Source of the DNA: Acidilobaceae archaeon
GTDB lineage: Archaea; Thermoproteota; Thermoprotei_A; Sulfolobales; Acidilobaceae
Reading direction: 5' to 3'
Assembly (NCBI GenBank): GCA_027080775.1
Contig: JALWPV010000001.1
Location: 1-32,799, forward strand
Length of the DNA: 32,799 nucleotides
In this document: piece by piece, positions 16,614 to 24,054 of the stretch
Numbering within the stretch: the first letter of the stretch is position 1
How the letters are laid out: each line of letters opens with the position of its first letter
Position numbers and translations under genes: made by a program
Notes under the pieces: model-generated
What the model saw: only the letters and a program-made list of their open reading frames with translations
The model's database searches: none
What the model was told of the DNA's origin: nothing

Positions 16614-17690
16614 TTAACGGGTAACCCCCGCCGCCTCTATCCTCTCGATCGCCTCTCGGACCCGAGGGTCCGAGAGGAGCCTCTCCCTTATCGGCTCCAG
16701 GAGCTCGATGAGGGCCTCGGCCGTTGCGTTCTTGAGGTCGAGGGGGTGGAGCCTGCCCTCAACGTAGTCCCTCTCCAGCTCCTCGTAGGAGTGGTAGTCG
16801 ATGGGGCCCCCGTACTTGGGCTTCCTCTCCACGTGGAGCACGAAGCCCGGCTGGGCGAATAGTATATACTTATTTATCTCGATTATCGGGTTGAACTCGG
16901 CCTGCCTGGCGGGACAGTAGGCCCTCCTGATCTTCCTCCTAACCTCCTCTGGGGGGTCGTGGACGAATATCGCCGTCTCCGGCTTACTCTTCGACATCTT
17001 CACCTCGGCGAGGACCTCGTCCCTCTCGGCGGCCTCCATGCGGCCGGGGCCCTGGAGGCTCGATATTATGGGGGTGTGGACAGCCACTGGCTTCCTGAGG
17101 CCGAGCTTCTCGGCCGTGTCCCTGGCCAGCATGTGGGCCTTCCTCTGATCCATGCCGCCGAGGGCTACCTCGATGCCCATGTAGTATATGTCTGAGACCT
17201 GCATGGCCGGGTAGACGAGCTTTGAGGCGTCTAGCTCGGCCTCGCTGGCCCTCCTACCCATTATCGTTAGGGCCCTCCTGATCCTGGCCAGGCTGTTGGC
17301 CTTCAGAACCCTGAGGACCAGGGCCCAGTAGTCCTTGTCGGAGGCCAGCTCCTCGGCGTCGACGTAGCGTATCCTCCCGCCGAGGCCGAGGGCGTCTAGT
17401 ACGGCCCTCACTACCCCGGCGGCCTCCCTTATCAGCCCCAGGTCGCCGTGGAGCTTGTCGTTTATGTAGGCGTGCCATGTCGCCTCGAGTATTGTGAAGT
17501 CTACGCCTGCCTCCACCATGTCTCTTACCTTGAACATCCAGACCAGCCAGCCTATGTGGACTAGGCCGCTTGGCTCGTAGCCCAGGTAGCCCCTCGGCCT
17601 CCCGGTCTCGAGGAGGCTCCTCAGCTCCTCCTCGGTCACGACCTCCAGCGTGTTCCTCTTGATGAGCTCCAGCCTCTCCTCCACATCCAC
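16614..17690 (-). CDS. tyrS: Tyrosyl-tRNA synthetase, archaeal type
   Basis: 358 residues from GTG 17690, which has GGGGTGG 5 bases ahead; GTG 17699 would add three residues. Class I motifs: GLVHIGWL (HIGH-like) near residue 43, GMDQRKAHMLARD in the tyrosine site, and VKMSKSKPETAIFVHD (KMSKS). Short archaeal/eukaryotic form without the bacterial S4 C-terminal domain, as expected for an enzyme that reads the C1-G72 pair of archaeal tRNA-Tyr. Such a tRNA is encoded 2 kb away (19678-19786). Lies 19 bases after the M42 peptidase gene, so likely co-transcribed; a T-run follows the stop at about 16600. Confidence 0.96.
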   Translation of the reverse strand: MDVEERLELIKRNTLEVVTEEELRSLLETGRPRGYLGYEPSGLVHIGWLVWMFKVRDMVEAGVDFTILEATWHAYINDKLHGDLGLIREAAGVVRAVLDALGLGGRIRYVDAEELASDKDYWALVLRVLKANSLARIRRALTIMGRRASEAELDASKLVYPAMQVSDIYYMGIEVALGGMDQRKAHMLARDTAEKLGLRKPVAVHTPIISSLQGPGRMEAAERDEVLAEVKMSKSKPETAIFVHDPPEEVRRKIRRAYCPARQAEFNPIIEINKYILFAQPGFVLHVERKPKYGGPIDYHSYEELERDYVEGRLHPLDLKNATAEALIELLEPIRERLLSDPRVREAIERIEAAGVTR

Positions 17691-17709
17691 TAGGGCCACC
17701 CCGGCGCGG

Positions 17710-18747
17710 CTAGGAGGGCCCCCACTCTCCCGCGAGCGCCTCGAGGAGCGCTGCCAGCGCTTCGAGGTCGGCCTTCGCGAGTGTCTCGACGGTGCTGTGG
17801 GTGTACTTCACCGGCACACCGAGGGCCACGCTCCTCACCCCCGCCCTCTGGAATGCGGCTGCATCCGTGCCCCCACCGGCGACAGTCTTCTGCACGGGGA
17901 TCCCCCTCTCCCGCGCGAGGGACTCGAGGCGTGCCACGAGCCTCCTATCGGCTATGTAGGCTAGGTCGACGGCTCTGATCACGGCTCCGCCCCCAAGCTT
18001 GAGGCGGCCCGTCACCGCCGGCTCGCAGCAGCTGACGGTGTCCACCGCGACCATGACGTCGGGTCTGAGGTTCCTCGCGAGGGCTAGGGCGCCGCGGAGG
18101 CCGACCTCCTCCTGGACGGTCCACGCTAGCACGAGCCTGGAGCGGGGCCTCACCTCGCCCCGGGCTATGGCCTCCGCTAGCCTGAGGAGGGCGGCGCAGC
18201 CCGCCCTGTCATCTATGGCCCTCGAGGCGACCAGCCTCCCCCGGCCCAGCTCCACCCAGGGCTTCTCGAGGACGCCCGGCGTTAGTACGTCGACGCCCAT
18301 CTCGAAGGCCTCGTCCCTGGTGGAGGCGCCTATGTCGATGGCTAGCTTGTGCCAGGGCACGACCTCGGGCTGCCTGCCCCGCTCCAGCTGGAGGTGCGGG
18401 GGCTTCAGGCCTATGACCCCCGGGATCCTCCCCCTAGAGCCTAGTAGCTCTACCCTCGTACTAGGGAGGATCCTGTCGTCTATGCCGCCGAGCTTCGTGA
18501 AGCGTAGGAGCCCGTCATCCTCCACGTGGGTCACGACTAGGCCCAGCTCGTCCATGTGTGCGGCGAGGAGCAGGCCCCCACCCTCGCCCGGCACCTCCAC
18601 GTAGAGGTTTCCCACGGCGTCTACGATGGGCTCGAAGCCCAGGGACTCGAGCCTCGATGCGATGCTGCTCCGGACCTCCTCCTCGAACCCGGAGGGCCCC
18701 GGTATAGCCACAAGCTCCCTGAGCAGGTCGACAACACCCTTCAACAC
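17710..18747 (-). CDS. M42-family glutamyl/tetrahedral aminopeptidase
   Basis: 345 residues from GTG 18747, preceded by GGGGG at 5 bases; the frame stays open to 18795, but that extension covers the TATA-like element at 18780-18788. Two-zinc ligands of the M42/M20 fold are all present: His in LLAAHMDELG, Asp in ASRAIDDRAG (bridging), the Glu pair in WTVQEEVGLRG (catalytic base and ligand), Asp in VAVDTV, and His in KYTHSTVETL. LVAIPGPSGFEEEVR is the N-terminal signature. Such enzymes form large hollow tetrahedral dodecamers that trim peptides after the proteasome. First gene of an operon with tyrS. Confidence 0.93.
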   Translation of the reverse strand: MLKGVVDLLRELVAIPGPSGFEEEVRSSIASRLESLGFEPIVDAVGNLYVEVPGEGGGLLLAAHMDELGLVVTHVEDDGLLRFTKLGGIDDRILPSTRVELLGSRGRIPGVIGLKPPHLQLERGRQPEVVPWHKLAIDIGASTRDEAFEMGVDVLTPGVLEKPWVELGRGRLVASRAIDDRAGCAALLRLAEAIARGEVRPRSRLVLAWTVQEEVGLRGALALARNLRPDVMVAVDTVSCCEPAVTGRLKLGGGAVIRAVDLAYIADRRLVARLESLARERGIPVQKTVAGGGTDAAAFQRAGVRSVALGVPVKYTHSTVETLAKADLEALAALLEALAGEWGPS

Positions 18748-18779
18748 GACGGCCCCCGCTGGGGCGGCTGGGGCGGCCT

Positions 18780-18788
18780 CATAAAAGC
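18780..18788. promoter_or_regulatory. Shared TATA-like element between M42 peptidase and ThiR-like genes
   Basis: CATAAAAGC sits in the centre of the 71-base gap between the starts at 18747 (-) and 18819 (+), about 35 bases from each, and is the only A+T-rich motif there. Confidence 0.45.
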
Positions 18789-18818
18789 GCTCCACACGCG
18801 GGCGCGTGGGGCGCCAGC

Positions 18819-19667
18819 TTGGCGCAGAGGCCTACCCCCCACGAGTACGCCGCCAGAGTCATACTGCCAGCCCTAAGGGGCCTCGTGGCCCACGTCATGG
18901 CTGGGAGGGGCTATGGGCAGTACAGTATAGCCAGGCTCCTCGGCGTGAGCCAGCCCATGGTGCACAGGTACCTCGAGAGGGGGGTGGAGTACTACCTCTC
19001 ACAGCTAGAGGCCGAGGGCGTGGATAGGAGCGTAGCCCTCGAGGCGGCCGAGGCCGCCGCCAGGGCCCTAGCGGCGGGGGACCACGGCCTCTTCTGGCTA
19101 GTCGTGAATGAACTCACGCTCCAGGGCAGGCTATGCCGGGGCGAGCCCGGCTGCGAGGGGATCCTCTGCCCCGGCCCCGGGATCCTATCAACGGCCCGCT
19201 ACGAGGAGGCCCTCCGGAGGCTCCTCTCGATAGAGTGCCTCGAGAGGCTCATACCCGAGGTGGGAGGCAACCTAGCGTACTCGCCCAGGCCCCCGGAGCC
19301 CCCCGGGTCGATCATAGCCCTAGACGGCCGCATAGTCAAGACGGCCAGCGGCGTCCGCCCCGCGGGCCAGCCCCGCCGCGGGGGCAGCAGGCACACGGCG
19401 AGGGTGCTCTCTGAGTACTCCGCCTCGAACGCAAGGCTCCGCTGGGCCCTAGCCCTAAGCCCCACGAGTGGCCTGCTCGAGGCCCTCAGAGCCCGGGGCG
19501 TCCCCGTGGTGAGGATGGGTGAGAAGGCGCCCCCAGCGGGGGTCCTCGGGGTCCTGGAGGAGGCCGCCCCGGGCCGGGAGGCAGTCCTCTACCTACTAGC
19601 CGCAAATGAGGGGGACCTCGAGTCAATCGTGAGGGAGGCCGCCTGGAGGGAGTGCGGGAGGAGCTAG
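18819..19667 (+). CDS. ThiR-like transcription regulator (HTH plus ThiN-like domain)
   Basis: 282 residues, TTG start. Residues about 12-55 form an HTH of the COG1992 type: YAARVILPALRGLVAHVM, then YGQYSIARLLGVSQPMVHRYLERG. After a linker with a cysteine group (LCRGEPGCEGILCPGPG) comes a ThiN-like thiamine-phosphate synthase domain (LIPEVGGNLAYSPRPPEPPGS to the end). In archaea this architecture belongs to regulators of thiamine biosynthesis and uptake genes, with ThiN as the ligand sensor. No thiamine gene lies in this window, so the target set is unknown here. Divergent from the M42 gene, sharing a central TATA-like element. Confidence 0.78.
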   Translation: MAQRPTPHEYAARVILPALRGLVAHVMAGRGYGQYSIARLLGVSQPMVHRYLERGVEYYLSQLEAEGVDRSVALEAAEAAARALAAGDHGLFWLVVNELTLQGRLCRGEPGCEGILCPGPGILSTARYEEALRRLLSIECLERLIPEVGGNLAYSPRPPEPPGSIIALDGRIVKTASGVRPAGQPRRGGSRHTARVLSEYSASNARLRWALALSPTSGLLEALRARGVPVVRMGEKAPPAGVLGVLEEAAPGREAVLYLLAANEGDLESIVREAAWRECGRS

Positions 19668-19677
19668 GGCCCCGCGC

Positions 19678-19786
19678 TGGTCCCGCCGCGGGGAATCGAA
19701 CCCCGGACCACCCGGTGCCCGCGGGGAGCGGGCACGCCGGGCCCGTCCCACTACAGCCGGGCGCTCTGCCGCTGAGCTACGGCGGG
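19678..19786 (-). tRNA. tRNA-Tyr (GTA) with a 34-nt intron
   Basis: On the minus strand: acceptor CCCGCCG/CGGCGGG with discriminator A and encoded CCA (19678-19680), D arm GCTC...GAGC, anticodon stem CCCGG/CCGGG, variable loop TGGTC, T arm CGGGG-TTCGATT-CCCCG. The anticodon loop is C-T-G-T-A-G | intron | A, so the anticodon is GTA. The intron is 34 nt (19717-19750), at the canonical site after position 37. Mature length is 75 including CCA. The C1-G72 pair is the archaeal tyrosine identity element, agreeing with the anticodon. A TATA-like CTTAAG lies upstream at about 19829-19836. The intron itself holds a strong GTGCCCGC/GCGGGCAC hairpin. Confidence 0.95.
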
Positions 19787-19951
19787 GCCCCGGCTCGCTA
19801 GTCATGCGCGCCGGGAGTCTTAAGCGTTCCGCGCCCCGGCCTCGCGGCCCCGAGGGCCCCTCGGATACGGCTGCACTCCGCACGCTCCTAGGCACGGTAA
19901 AGCCCGCCTCTCCCCAGCGGGGCCTCGGGGGCTCTCGCGGCGGGGGGCGGG
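19787..19951. other. Gap between tRNA-Tyr and the helical-protein gene
   Basis: Contains the tRNA promoter region (TATA-like near 19829-19836) and otherwise G+C-rich sequence. GGTAAAGCC at 19898-19906 is a possible second promoter element with no gene to serve. No ORF supported. Confidence 0.4.
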
Positions 19952-20470
19952 CTAGCCTGTGGCGGGGGCTAGGTCCTCCATCTCGTCTATGAGTCCCTCG
20001 GCGCTTATCCTGTCTAGTGCTATCGAGACCATCTCCAGGGCCTCGTCTACCAGGCGGCGGGCGTCGCCCTTGCCTCGGGCCGCGAGGCGTAGGGCGTAGG
20101 ACGCCCTGTAGAGGGGGGCCAAGATCCCGGCTTTGACCCTGGGATCGAGGCTTGACCAGCTTGGGGTGCACTGGACTAGGAAGAGGGCGTTGACTATCGC
20201 CGCTACAACGGCGGCCCTAACGCCTAGGTCGCCGGGGAGGCTGCGGAGGGCCCTGCGGTCTATTGCGAGGGTGTGTAGGGCCAGGCCGGTCCTGGCTACT
20301 AGCTCCCTGTTGCTGCAGACCTCCCTCCTCCTGGCTAGCAGGGCCTCCCTCAGGTCCTCGTCCATGTTCCTCATGAAGTCCTCCAGCTTCTCCTCGGCCT
20401 CCTCCAGGGTCTCGGTCCAGTAGAGTTCTCCTATGAACCTCTCGAAGGCCTCGCTTATCGGGTCGCTCAT
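19952..20470 (-). CDS. Unrecognised all-helical protein, coupled to translin
   Basis: 172 residues, ATG start overlapping the translin stop as ATGA (20467-20470). Predicted almost entirely helical: an acidic N-terminus (AFERFIGELYWTETLEEAEEKLEDFM), then LREALLARRREVCSNRELVARTGLALHTLAID, a hydrophobic helix LGVRAAVVAAIVNALFLVQC that could be buried or membrane-near, and a C-terminal helical pair. No family recognised. Tight coupling to translin suggests a partner, but it shows no translin/TRAX motif by eye. Confidence 0.65.
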   Translation of the reverse strand: MSDPISEAFERFIGELYWTETLEEAEEKLEDFMRNMDEDLREALLARRREVCSNRELVARTGLALHTLAIDRRALRSLPGDLGVRAAVVAAIVNALFLVQCTPSWSSLDPRVKAGILAPLYRASYALRLAARGKGDARRLVDEALEMVSIALDRISAEGLIDEMEDLAPATG

Positions 20471-21117
20471 GCCTGCCTCGCCCTCCTAAGCTCCTCCATG
20501 AGCCTATATCTGTTCTCCATGTCGACTAGTAGCGCCTTGGTGTCGTCCACCAGCCTCCTCGCCACGTCCGCCTTCCTCCTGACCCCGGGGGCGAGGGCGT
20601 CCGGGTAGTCTAGCCCCCTCAACTCGAGGTATATGGCCTCCATCATATCCAGTAGGGTCCAGGCTATGTCGAACCTCTCGCGCCTCACGCACTCGAGGGC
20701 GAGCCTCCTAAGCTCGCCCACCACGTCCCCGAGGCCCTGGAGGTACGGGATAGGCTGGACCCCCAGCTCCTCGGGGCCGGGGAGGCCGCGGCCCAGTATG
20801 AGGTCCATGAAGACCCTCGCCTCGACGTACTCGCTCACAGCGTTGTAGACCATGCCCGAGTAGTACAGCTCTGGGTAGCCCCGGGTTATCTCGAGGAGCC
20901 TCCTAGCCGCCGCCTCCGCCTCTCTGAGGTGCCTCGAGGCCTCCTCGAGGTCCCCCTTGTGGACCGCCGTCACAGCCCAGCCGCTGTAGCGTATAACGTC
21001 CCTCGAGAGCCTGATGGCCTCCTCCCTGACCCTATCCCTCTCCGCGAGGTATGAGTCTATTCCCTCCACTATCGACCTCAACGCGGCGCGGTCGAGGGAG
21101 GGCTTCAGGGAATCCAT
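20467..21117 (-). CDS. Archaeal translin family protein
   Basis: 216 residues from ATG 21117, with GGGAGG 4 bases ahead (a TTG at 21120 is adjacent). The translin pattern runs the full length: LAERDRVREEAIRLSRDVIRYSGWAVTAVHKGD, then YYSGMVYNAVSEYVEARVFM, YLQGLGDVVGELRRLALECVRR, and LDMMEAIYLELRGLDYPDAL followed by RRKADVARRLVDDT. The acidic residues in EYVEA and GELRR are where TRAX-type ribonucleases keep metal ligands, so nuclease activity is possible. Archaeal translins assemble into octamers that bind RNA. In an operon after gcvT (gap 21 bases) and before a helical protein of unknown role. Confidence 0.88.
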   Translation of the reverse strand: MDSLKPSLDRAALRSIVEGIDSYLAERDRVREEAIRLSRDVIRYSGWAVTAVHKGDLEEASRHLREAEAAARRLLEITRGYPELYYSGMVYNAVSEYVEARVFMDLILGRGLPGPEELGVQPIPYLQGLGDVVGELRRLALECVRRERFDIAWTLLDMMEAIYLELRGLDYPDALAPGVRRKADVARRLVDDTKALLVDMENRYRLMEELRRARQA

Positions 21118-21138
21118 CAAGCCTCCCTGCCCCCCGTG

Positions 21139-22272
21139 CTAGTGGGGCCTCGGTATGAGTGGGAACTCGCGAGTCTTCGCCTCGGCCACGCGGCCCCTGG
21201 CCTCGATCTCTATGGGCTCGCCCAGCACGGCGTACCTCACGTCCATGTAGCCCATGCCCACGGCCCTGCCGAGGACCGGGCTGTAGGCCCCGCTCGTAAC
21301 CCAGCCGGCGGGCTCCCCCTCGACTAGTATCCTATAGCCGTGCCTCGGTATGACTCTGGCGTACTTCTTCCTCATAACGAAGCCCACCCTGACCCAGCGG
21401 ACCCCCTCCCTCCTGCAGGCGTGGAGGGCCTCGTAGCCCTCGTATCCCTTCTTGGACCAGTCTATGGCCCCCATGCCGTACCTCAGGCTGAGGGCGCAGG
21501 GCCACTCCCTCGGGTCCTCGCCGTACTCGTTGCCGCCTAGGACGAAGCCCATCTCTATCCTCAGCGTGTCCCTCGATATTATGCCAACGGGCCTCGCCCC
21601 CGCCCCCAGGAGGGCCCTGTAGATCCTCACCATCTCCCCCGGCTCGGCCCAGATCTCGAAGCCGTCCTCGCCCGTCCACCCGCTCCTCGAGACTAGGAAG
21701 GCCCTCGCACCCGCGATCCCGGCGTCTAGCCTGAACTCGAGGGGCTTCAGGTCGGCCGCCCAGGAGGCCCCCACGGCCCTCATGACCTCCACGGCCTTTG
21801 GGCCCTGCAGGGCCGCCATGGCCAGCTTGCCTGTCAGGTCCTCTATGATGACGTCGCTGAGGCCGAGCCTGCGGGCGGTCGCCTCCAGGTGGGCCTTCAT
21901 CTTCTCCGTGTAGGCGGCGTTCGGCACTAGGAGCCACTCGTCGTCTGAGACCCTGTAGGCCATCTCGTCGTCCCTGACTCTGGCCCACACGTTTAGCGCT
22001 AGCATGGGGCCCGACATGAAGCCCTCCCGCGTCTTCGATACCCTCCTGGTGAATACGGCCTCGAGGAGGTCGAGGGCGTGGGAGCCCCTGACCCTAAGCC
22101 TCCCCATGTGGCTTATGTCGAAGAGGCCCGCGGACTCCCTGACTATCATGTGCTCCCTGACGGCGCTCTCGTAGAGCATGGGGACCTCCCAGCCCGCGAA
22201 CTCCCCCATCTGCGCCCCGAGCTCGCCAACGTGGAAGTCCCTGAGCGGTATCCTCTTCAACCCACCCGACAA
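21139..22272 (-). CDS. gcvT: Glycine cleavage system T protein (aminomethyltransferase)
   Basis: 377 residues from TTG 22272. N-terminus GGLKRIPLRDFHVGELGAQMGEFAGWEVPMLY is the GcvT start pattern, followed by ESAGLFDISHMGRLRVRG, ALQGPKA, the folate-domain SRSGWTGEDGFEIW, and the C-terminal barrel GYEALHACRREG to PRHGYRILVEGEPAGWVTSGAYSPVLG. It passes the aminomethyl carbon of glycine from H protein to tetrahydrofolate (or an archaeal pterin). The frame is open to 22341, but that would overlap the TATA-like element at 22311. No H or P protein gene is nearby; a different aminomethyl or demethylase role in the same fold is less likely. Confidence 0.9.
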   Translation of the reverse strand: MSGGLKRIPLRDFHVGELGAQMGEFAGWEVPMLYESAVREHMIVRESAGLFDISHMGRLRVRGSHALDLLEAVFTRRVSKTREGFMSGPMLALNVWARVRDDEMAYRVSDDEWLLVPNAAYTEKMKAHLEATARRLGLSDVIIEDLTGKLAMAALQGPKAVEVMRAVGASWAADLKPLEFRLDAGIAGARAFLVSRSGWTGEDGFEIWAEPGEMVRIYRALLGAGARPVGIISRDTLRIEMGFVLGGNEYGEDPREWPCALSLRYGMGAIDWSKKGYEGYEALHACRREGVRWVRVGFVMRKKYARVIPRHGYRILVEGEPAGWVTSGAYSPVLGRAVGMGYMDVRYAVLGEPIEIEARGRVAEAKTREFPLIPRPH

Positions 22273-22307
22273 GACCCTACTCGCCCGCAGGGATAGCGGT
22301 GGAGCAT

Positions 22308-22318
22308 GGGTATAAACC
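22308..22318. promoter_or_regulatory. Shared TATA-like element between gcvT and CDF transporter
   Basis: GGGTATAAACC lies at the midpoint of the gap; its centre is about 41 bases from both the gcvT start (22272, -) and the transporter start (22354, +). It is the only TATA-like motif in the interval. Confidence 0.5.
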
Positions 22319-22353
22319 TCCCCAAACGCAACACCCCTCATAGGAGGCCGGGC

Positions 22354-23187
22354 GTGGGTAGAGGCTCGTGGCTCGCCCTAGCAATCGCTGCAGCCGTCGC
22401 CGGGGCGACGGTGAAGGTCGCGGGGGCCCTACTCTACGGGTCCAAGAGCCTCCTGGCCGACGCCCTCACCTGTATCGCCAGCCTAGCCGCTCTTGGGGCC
22501 AGCACCCGCTTCTACCTAGCCTCCCTCGAGCCCCCCGACGAGGACCACCCCTACGGCCATGAGAGGCTGGCCCTCGCGGGGCCCCTGGTGACGGCCCTCA
22601 TCTACTCAGCGGTGGCTGGTTACATGCTCGGGGAGCTCCTCCACCCCAGGCCGTACGAGGTCTCGATCAGGGCCCCCGTGGCCGCCGCTGTAGGGGCGGG
22701 CTTCTATGCGGTGAGCCTCCTCGCGGCTAGGAGGCTGGGGGAGGGCTTCAGGGGCTACTACTCGCTCGGGTGGAGCGAGGTCCTAGAGTCGATCGTGGTA
22801 ATAGTGTCCTCTTACCTTGGGGCCAGCGTCTCCTACCTGGCCGACTACGCCGGGGCGCTAGTCATACTGGGCTTCATAGCCGCCGAGGTGGCCTCCACGG
22901 TGAGGGGCGTCGTGGAGGCGTACGCCGACGTGGCTGCCCCCAGGAGCGTCTACCTCGAGGCCAGGAGGATCCTCGAGGGGGAGGGCCTCAGGGTGAGGAG
23001 CCTCAGGATACGCGTCAAGGCCCCCGGCTCATACCACGGGGACGCAACAGTCGCCTGCCCCCCAAGCGCCAGCGTCTCCGAGGTGCACGAGAAACTGGAC
23101 AGCGCCCGGGAGAAGCTGAGGAGCCTCTCCATAGACCTAGCCATAACCGTTGAGCCCTGCAGGCGCCGGGAGGAGGCGCGTTTTTAA
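22354..23187 (+). CDS. Cation diffusion facilitator (CDF) family transporter with unusual metal-site residues
   Basis: 277 residues from GTG 22354, preceded by GGAGG at 6 bases; the in-frame ATG at 22306 falls on the TATA-like element and is rejected. Six membrane segments can be followed, with the CDF marks YGSKSLLADALT in TM2 and DEDHPYGHERLALAG before TM3, then a C-terminal cytoplasmic domain ending VHEKLDSAREKLRSLSIDLAITVEPC. Compared by eye with YiiP-type transporters, the transport site is odd: TM2 has D36 but C40 in place of the second Asp, and TM5 has L138 and E142 where His and Asp are usual. It probably exports a divalent or softer cation; Zn is not assured. Confidence 0.85.
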   Translation: MGRGSWLALAIAAAVAGATVKVAGALLYGSKSLLADALTCIASLAALGASTRFYLASLEPPDEDHPYGHERLALAGPLVTALIYSAVAGYMLGELLHPRPYEVSIRAPVAAAVGAGFYAVSLLAARRLGEGFRGYYSLGWSEVLESIVVIVSSYLGASVSYLADYAGALVILGFIAAEVASTVRGVVEAYADVAAPRSVYLEARRILEGEGLRVRSLRIRVKAPGSYHGDATVACPPSASVSEVHEKLDSAREKLRSLSIDLAITVEPCRRREEARF

Positions 23188-23189
23188 CG
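23181..23189 (+). promoter_or_regulatory. TATA-like element for the small charged protein
   Basis: TTTTTAACG about 45 bases before the ATG at 23232; it overlaps the last codons of the CDF gene, so the small gene likely has its own transcript. Confidence 0.35.
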
Positions 23190-23231
23190 TGGCCGGGATC
23201 TAATCTCTTGTGGGCCTCCCGGTGATGCAAA

Positions 23232-23471
23232 ATGGCGGGGGACGATAAGAGCCTCGAGGAGACCCTCGAGGAGGCTAGGAGGAAGGCTGATGAGCTGATA
23301 GAGCAGGCCCTCAAGAGGGGCAGCGAGCTGGCCGCCAAGATAGACGAGATGAGGTCCCGGGGGACCCCGGAGGAGAGGATGAAGGCCGAGCTATTCCTCA
23401 AGGGCAAGATCGGCGTCGAGGAGCTCGAGGGGGAGGCAGGCGAGCGCGGCGGGGAGCAAGGGGAATCCTAG
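23232..23471 (+). CDS. Small highly charged coiled-coil protein
   Basis: 79 residues, ATG with GGTGA 6 bases ahead. Almost wholly charged and helical: SLEETLEEARRKADELIEQALKRG, then AAKIDEMRSRGTPEERMKAELFLKGKIGVEELEG, and a Gly/Glu tail. No membrane segment or cysteine. No family recognised. The codon pattern and ribosome site look genuine. Separated from the convergent DUF2286-like gene by 20 bases. Confidence 0.65.
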   Translation: MAGDDKSLEETLEEARRKADELIEQALKRGSELAAKIDEMRSRGTPEERMKAELFLKGKIGVEELEGEAGERGGEQGES

Positions 23472-23491
23472 GAGCCCCCCGGGGAGGCGGG

Positions 23492-23941
23492 TTACTCCTC
23501 TAGCTCCTCGATACCCTCGGGCGGCTTCTTGGGCGTGACTATGTCGGCCGCCTGGGCCTCGAACTCGGCTCTGAGGTCGTCGTCTATGTAGGGTACTATG
23601 AGGTATATCTTCCTCTCCTCGTAGGATCCCTCCTCCTCGCTCACGAGCCTGTTGTCGAAGCTTATGGTGTAGACTGGCAGGTAGAAGGAGGCCTCGTTAG
23701 GGCCCTTCCTGGTCAGGCCGAAGGGCCTGAGAGCGTCTACGAGGTGGCCCGGTATCGGTAGGCCCAGCGTGACCTCCCGCACCTCCCTCAGGACTATGAA
23801 GTCGCTCCTGGAGGGATCCCACTCCTCGAGGGCCTTGCGGACGGTCTCCTTCACTACCTCCTCCAGCTCGCCCTCCACAACCTCGCTCTCGGTTACCCTC
23901 CCCTCCTCGGCCCTGATCACGAGCACCTTCAACAGCCGCAC
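23492..23941 (-). CDS. DUF2286-like crenarchaeal protein
   Basis: 149 residues. Begins KVLVIRAEEGRV, continues EVVKETVRKALEEWDPSRSDFIVLREVREV, then LPVYTISFDNRLVSEE and KIYLIVPYIDDDL, and ends in an acidic tail (PPEGIEELEE). This matches my recollection of DUF2286, a family of unknown role restricted to crenarchaea; no search was made. A soluble alpha/beta protein. The promoter is clear: palindromic GCTATATAGC at 23971-23980, about 35 bases before the start, giving almost no leader. Confidence 0.65.
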   Translation of the reverse strand: MRLLKVLVIRAEEGRVTESEVVEGELEEVVKETVRKALEEWDPSRSDFIVLREVREVTLGLPIPGHLVDALRPFGLTRKGPNEASFYLPVYTISFDNRLVSEEEGSYEERKIYLIVPYIDDDLRAEFEAQAADIVTPKKPPEGIEELEE

Positions 23942-23970
23942 CCTCCCGGGGGGCGGGGGCGGTCGTCGAG

Positions 23971-23980
23971 GCTATATAGC
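23971..23980 (-). promoter_or_regulatory. TATA element of the DUF2286-like gene
   Basis: GCTATATAGC, a perfect palindrome in very G+C-rich surroundings, 30-40 bases before the start at 23941. Confidence 0.55.
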
Positions 23981-24010
23981 GTGGCATGCCCGGGGCTTGG
24001 GGGCGGTCAA

Positions 24011-24020
24011 TTATTTTAGC
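24011..24020 (+). promoter_or_regulatory. TATA-like element of the KaiC-like gene
   Basis: TTATTTTAGC about 40 bases before the ATG at 24055, which carries its own GGTGTAGG site. This separates the gene's promoter from the divergent one at 23971-23980. Confidence 0.45.
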
Positions 24021-24054
24021 CCCCACGCACTCATTATTTCCTGGTGTAGGAGTC

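Noticed and set aside
19623-20171. 182-codon minus-strand ORF
   Set aside because: Runs through the tRNA-Tyr gene and reads as Arg/Pro/Gly low-complexity; a high-G+C artefact.
22306-22308. ATG start for the CDF transporter
   Set aside because: It abuts the TATA-like element, and the GTG at 22354 has an ideal GGAGG site.
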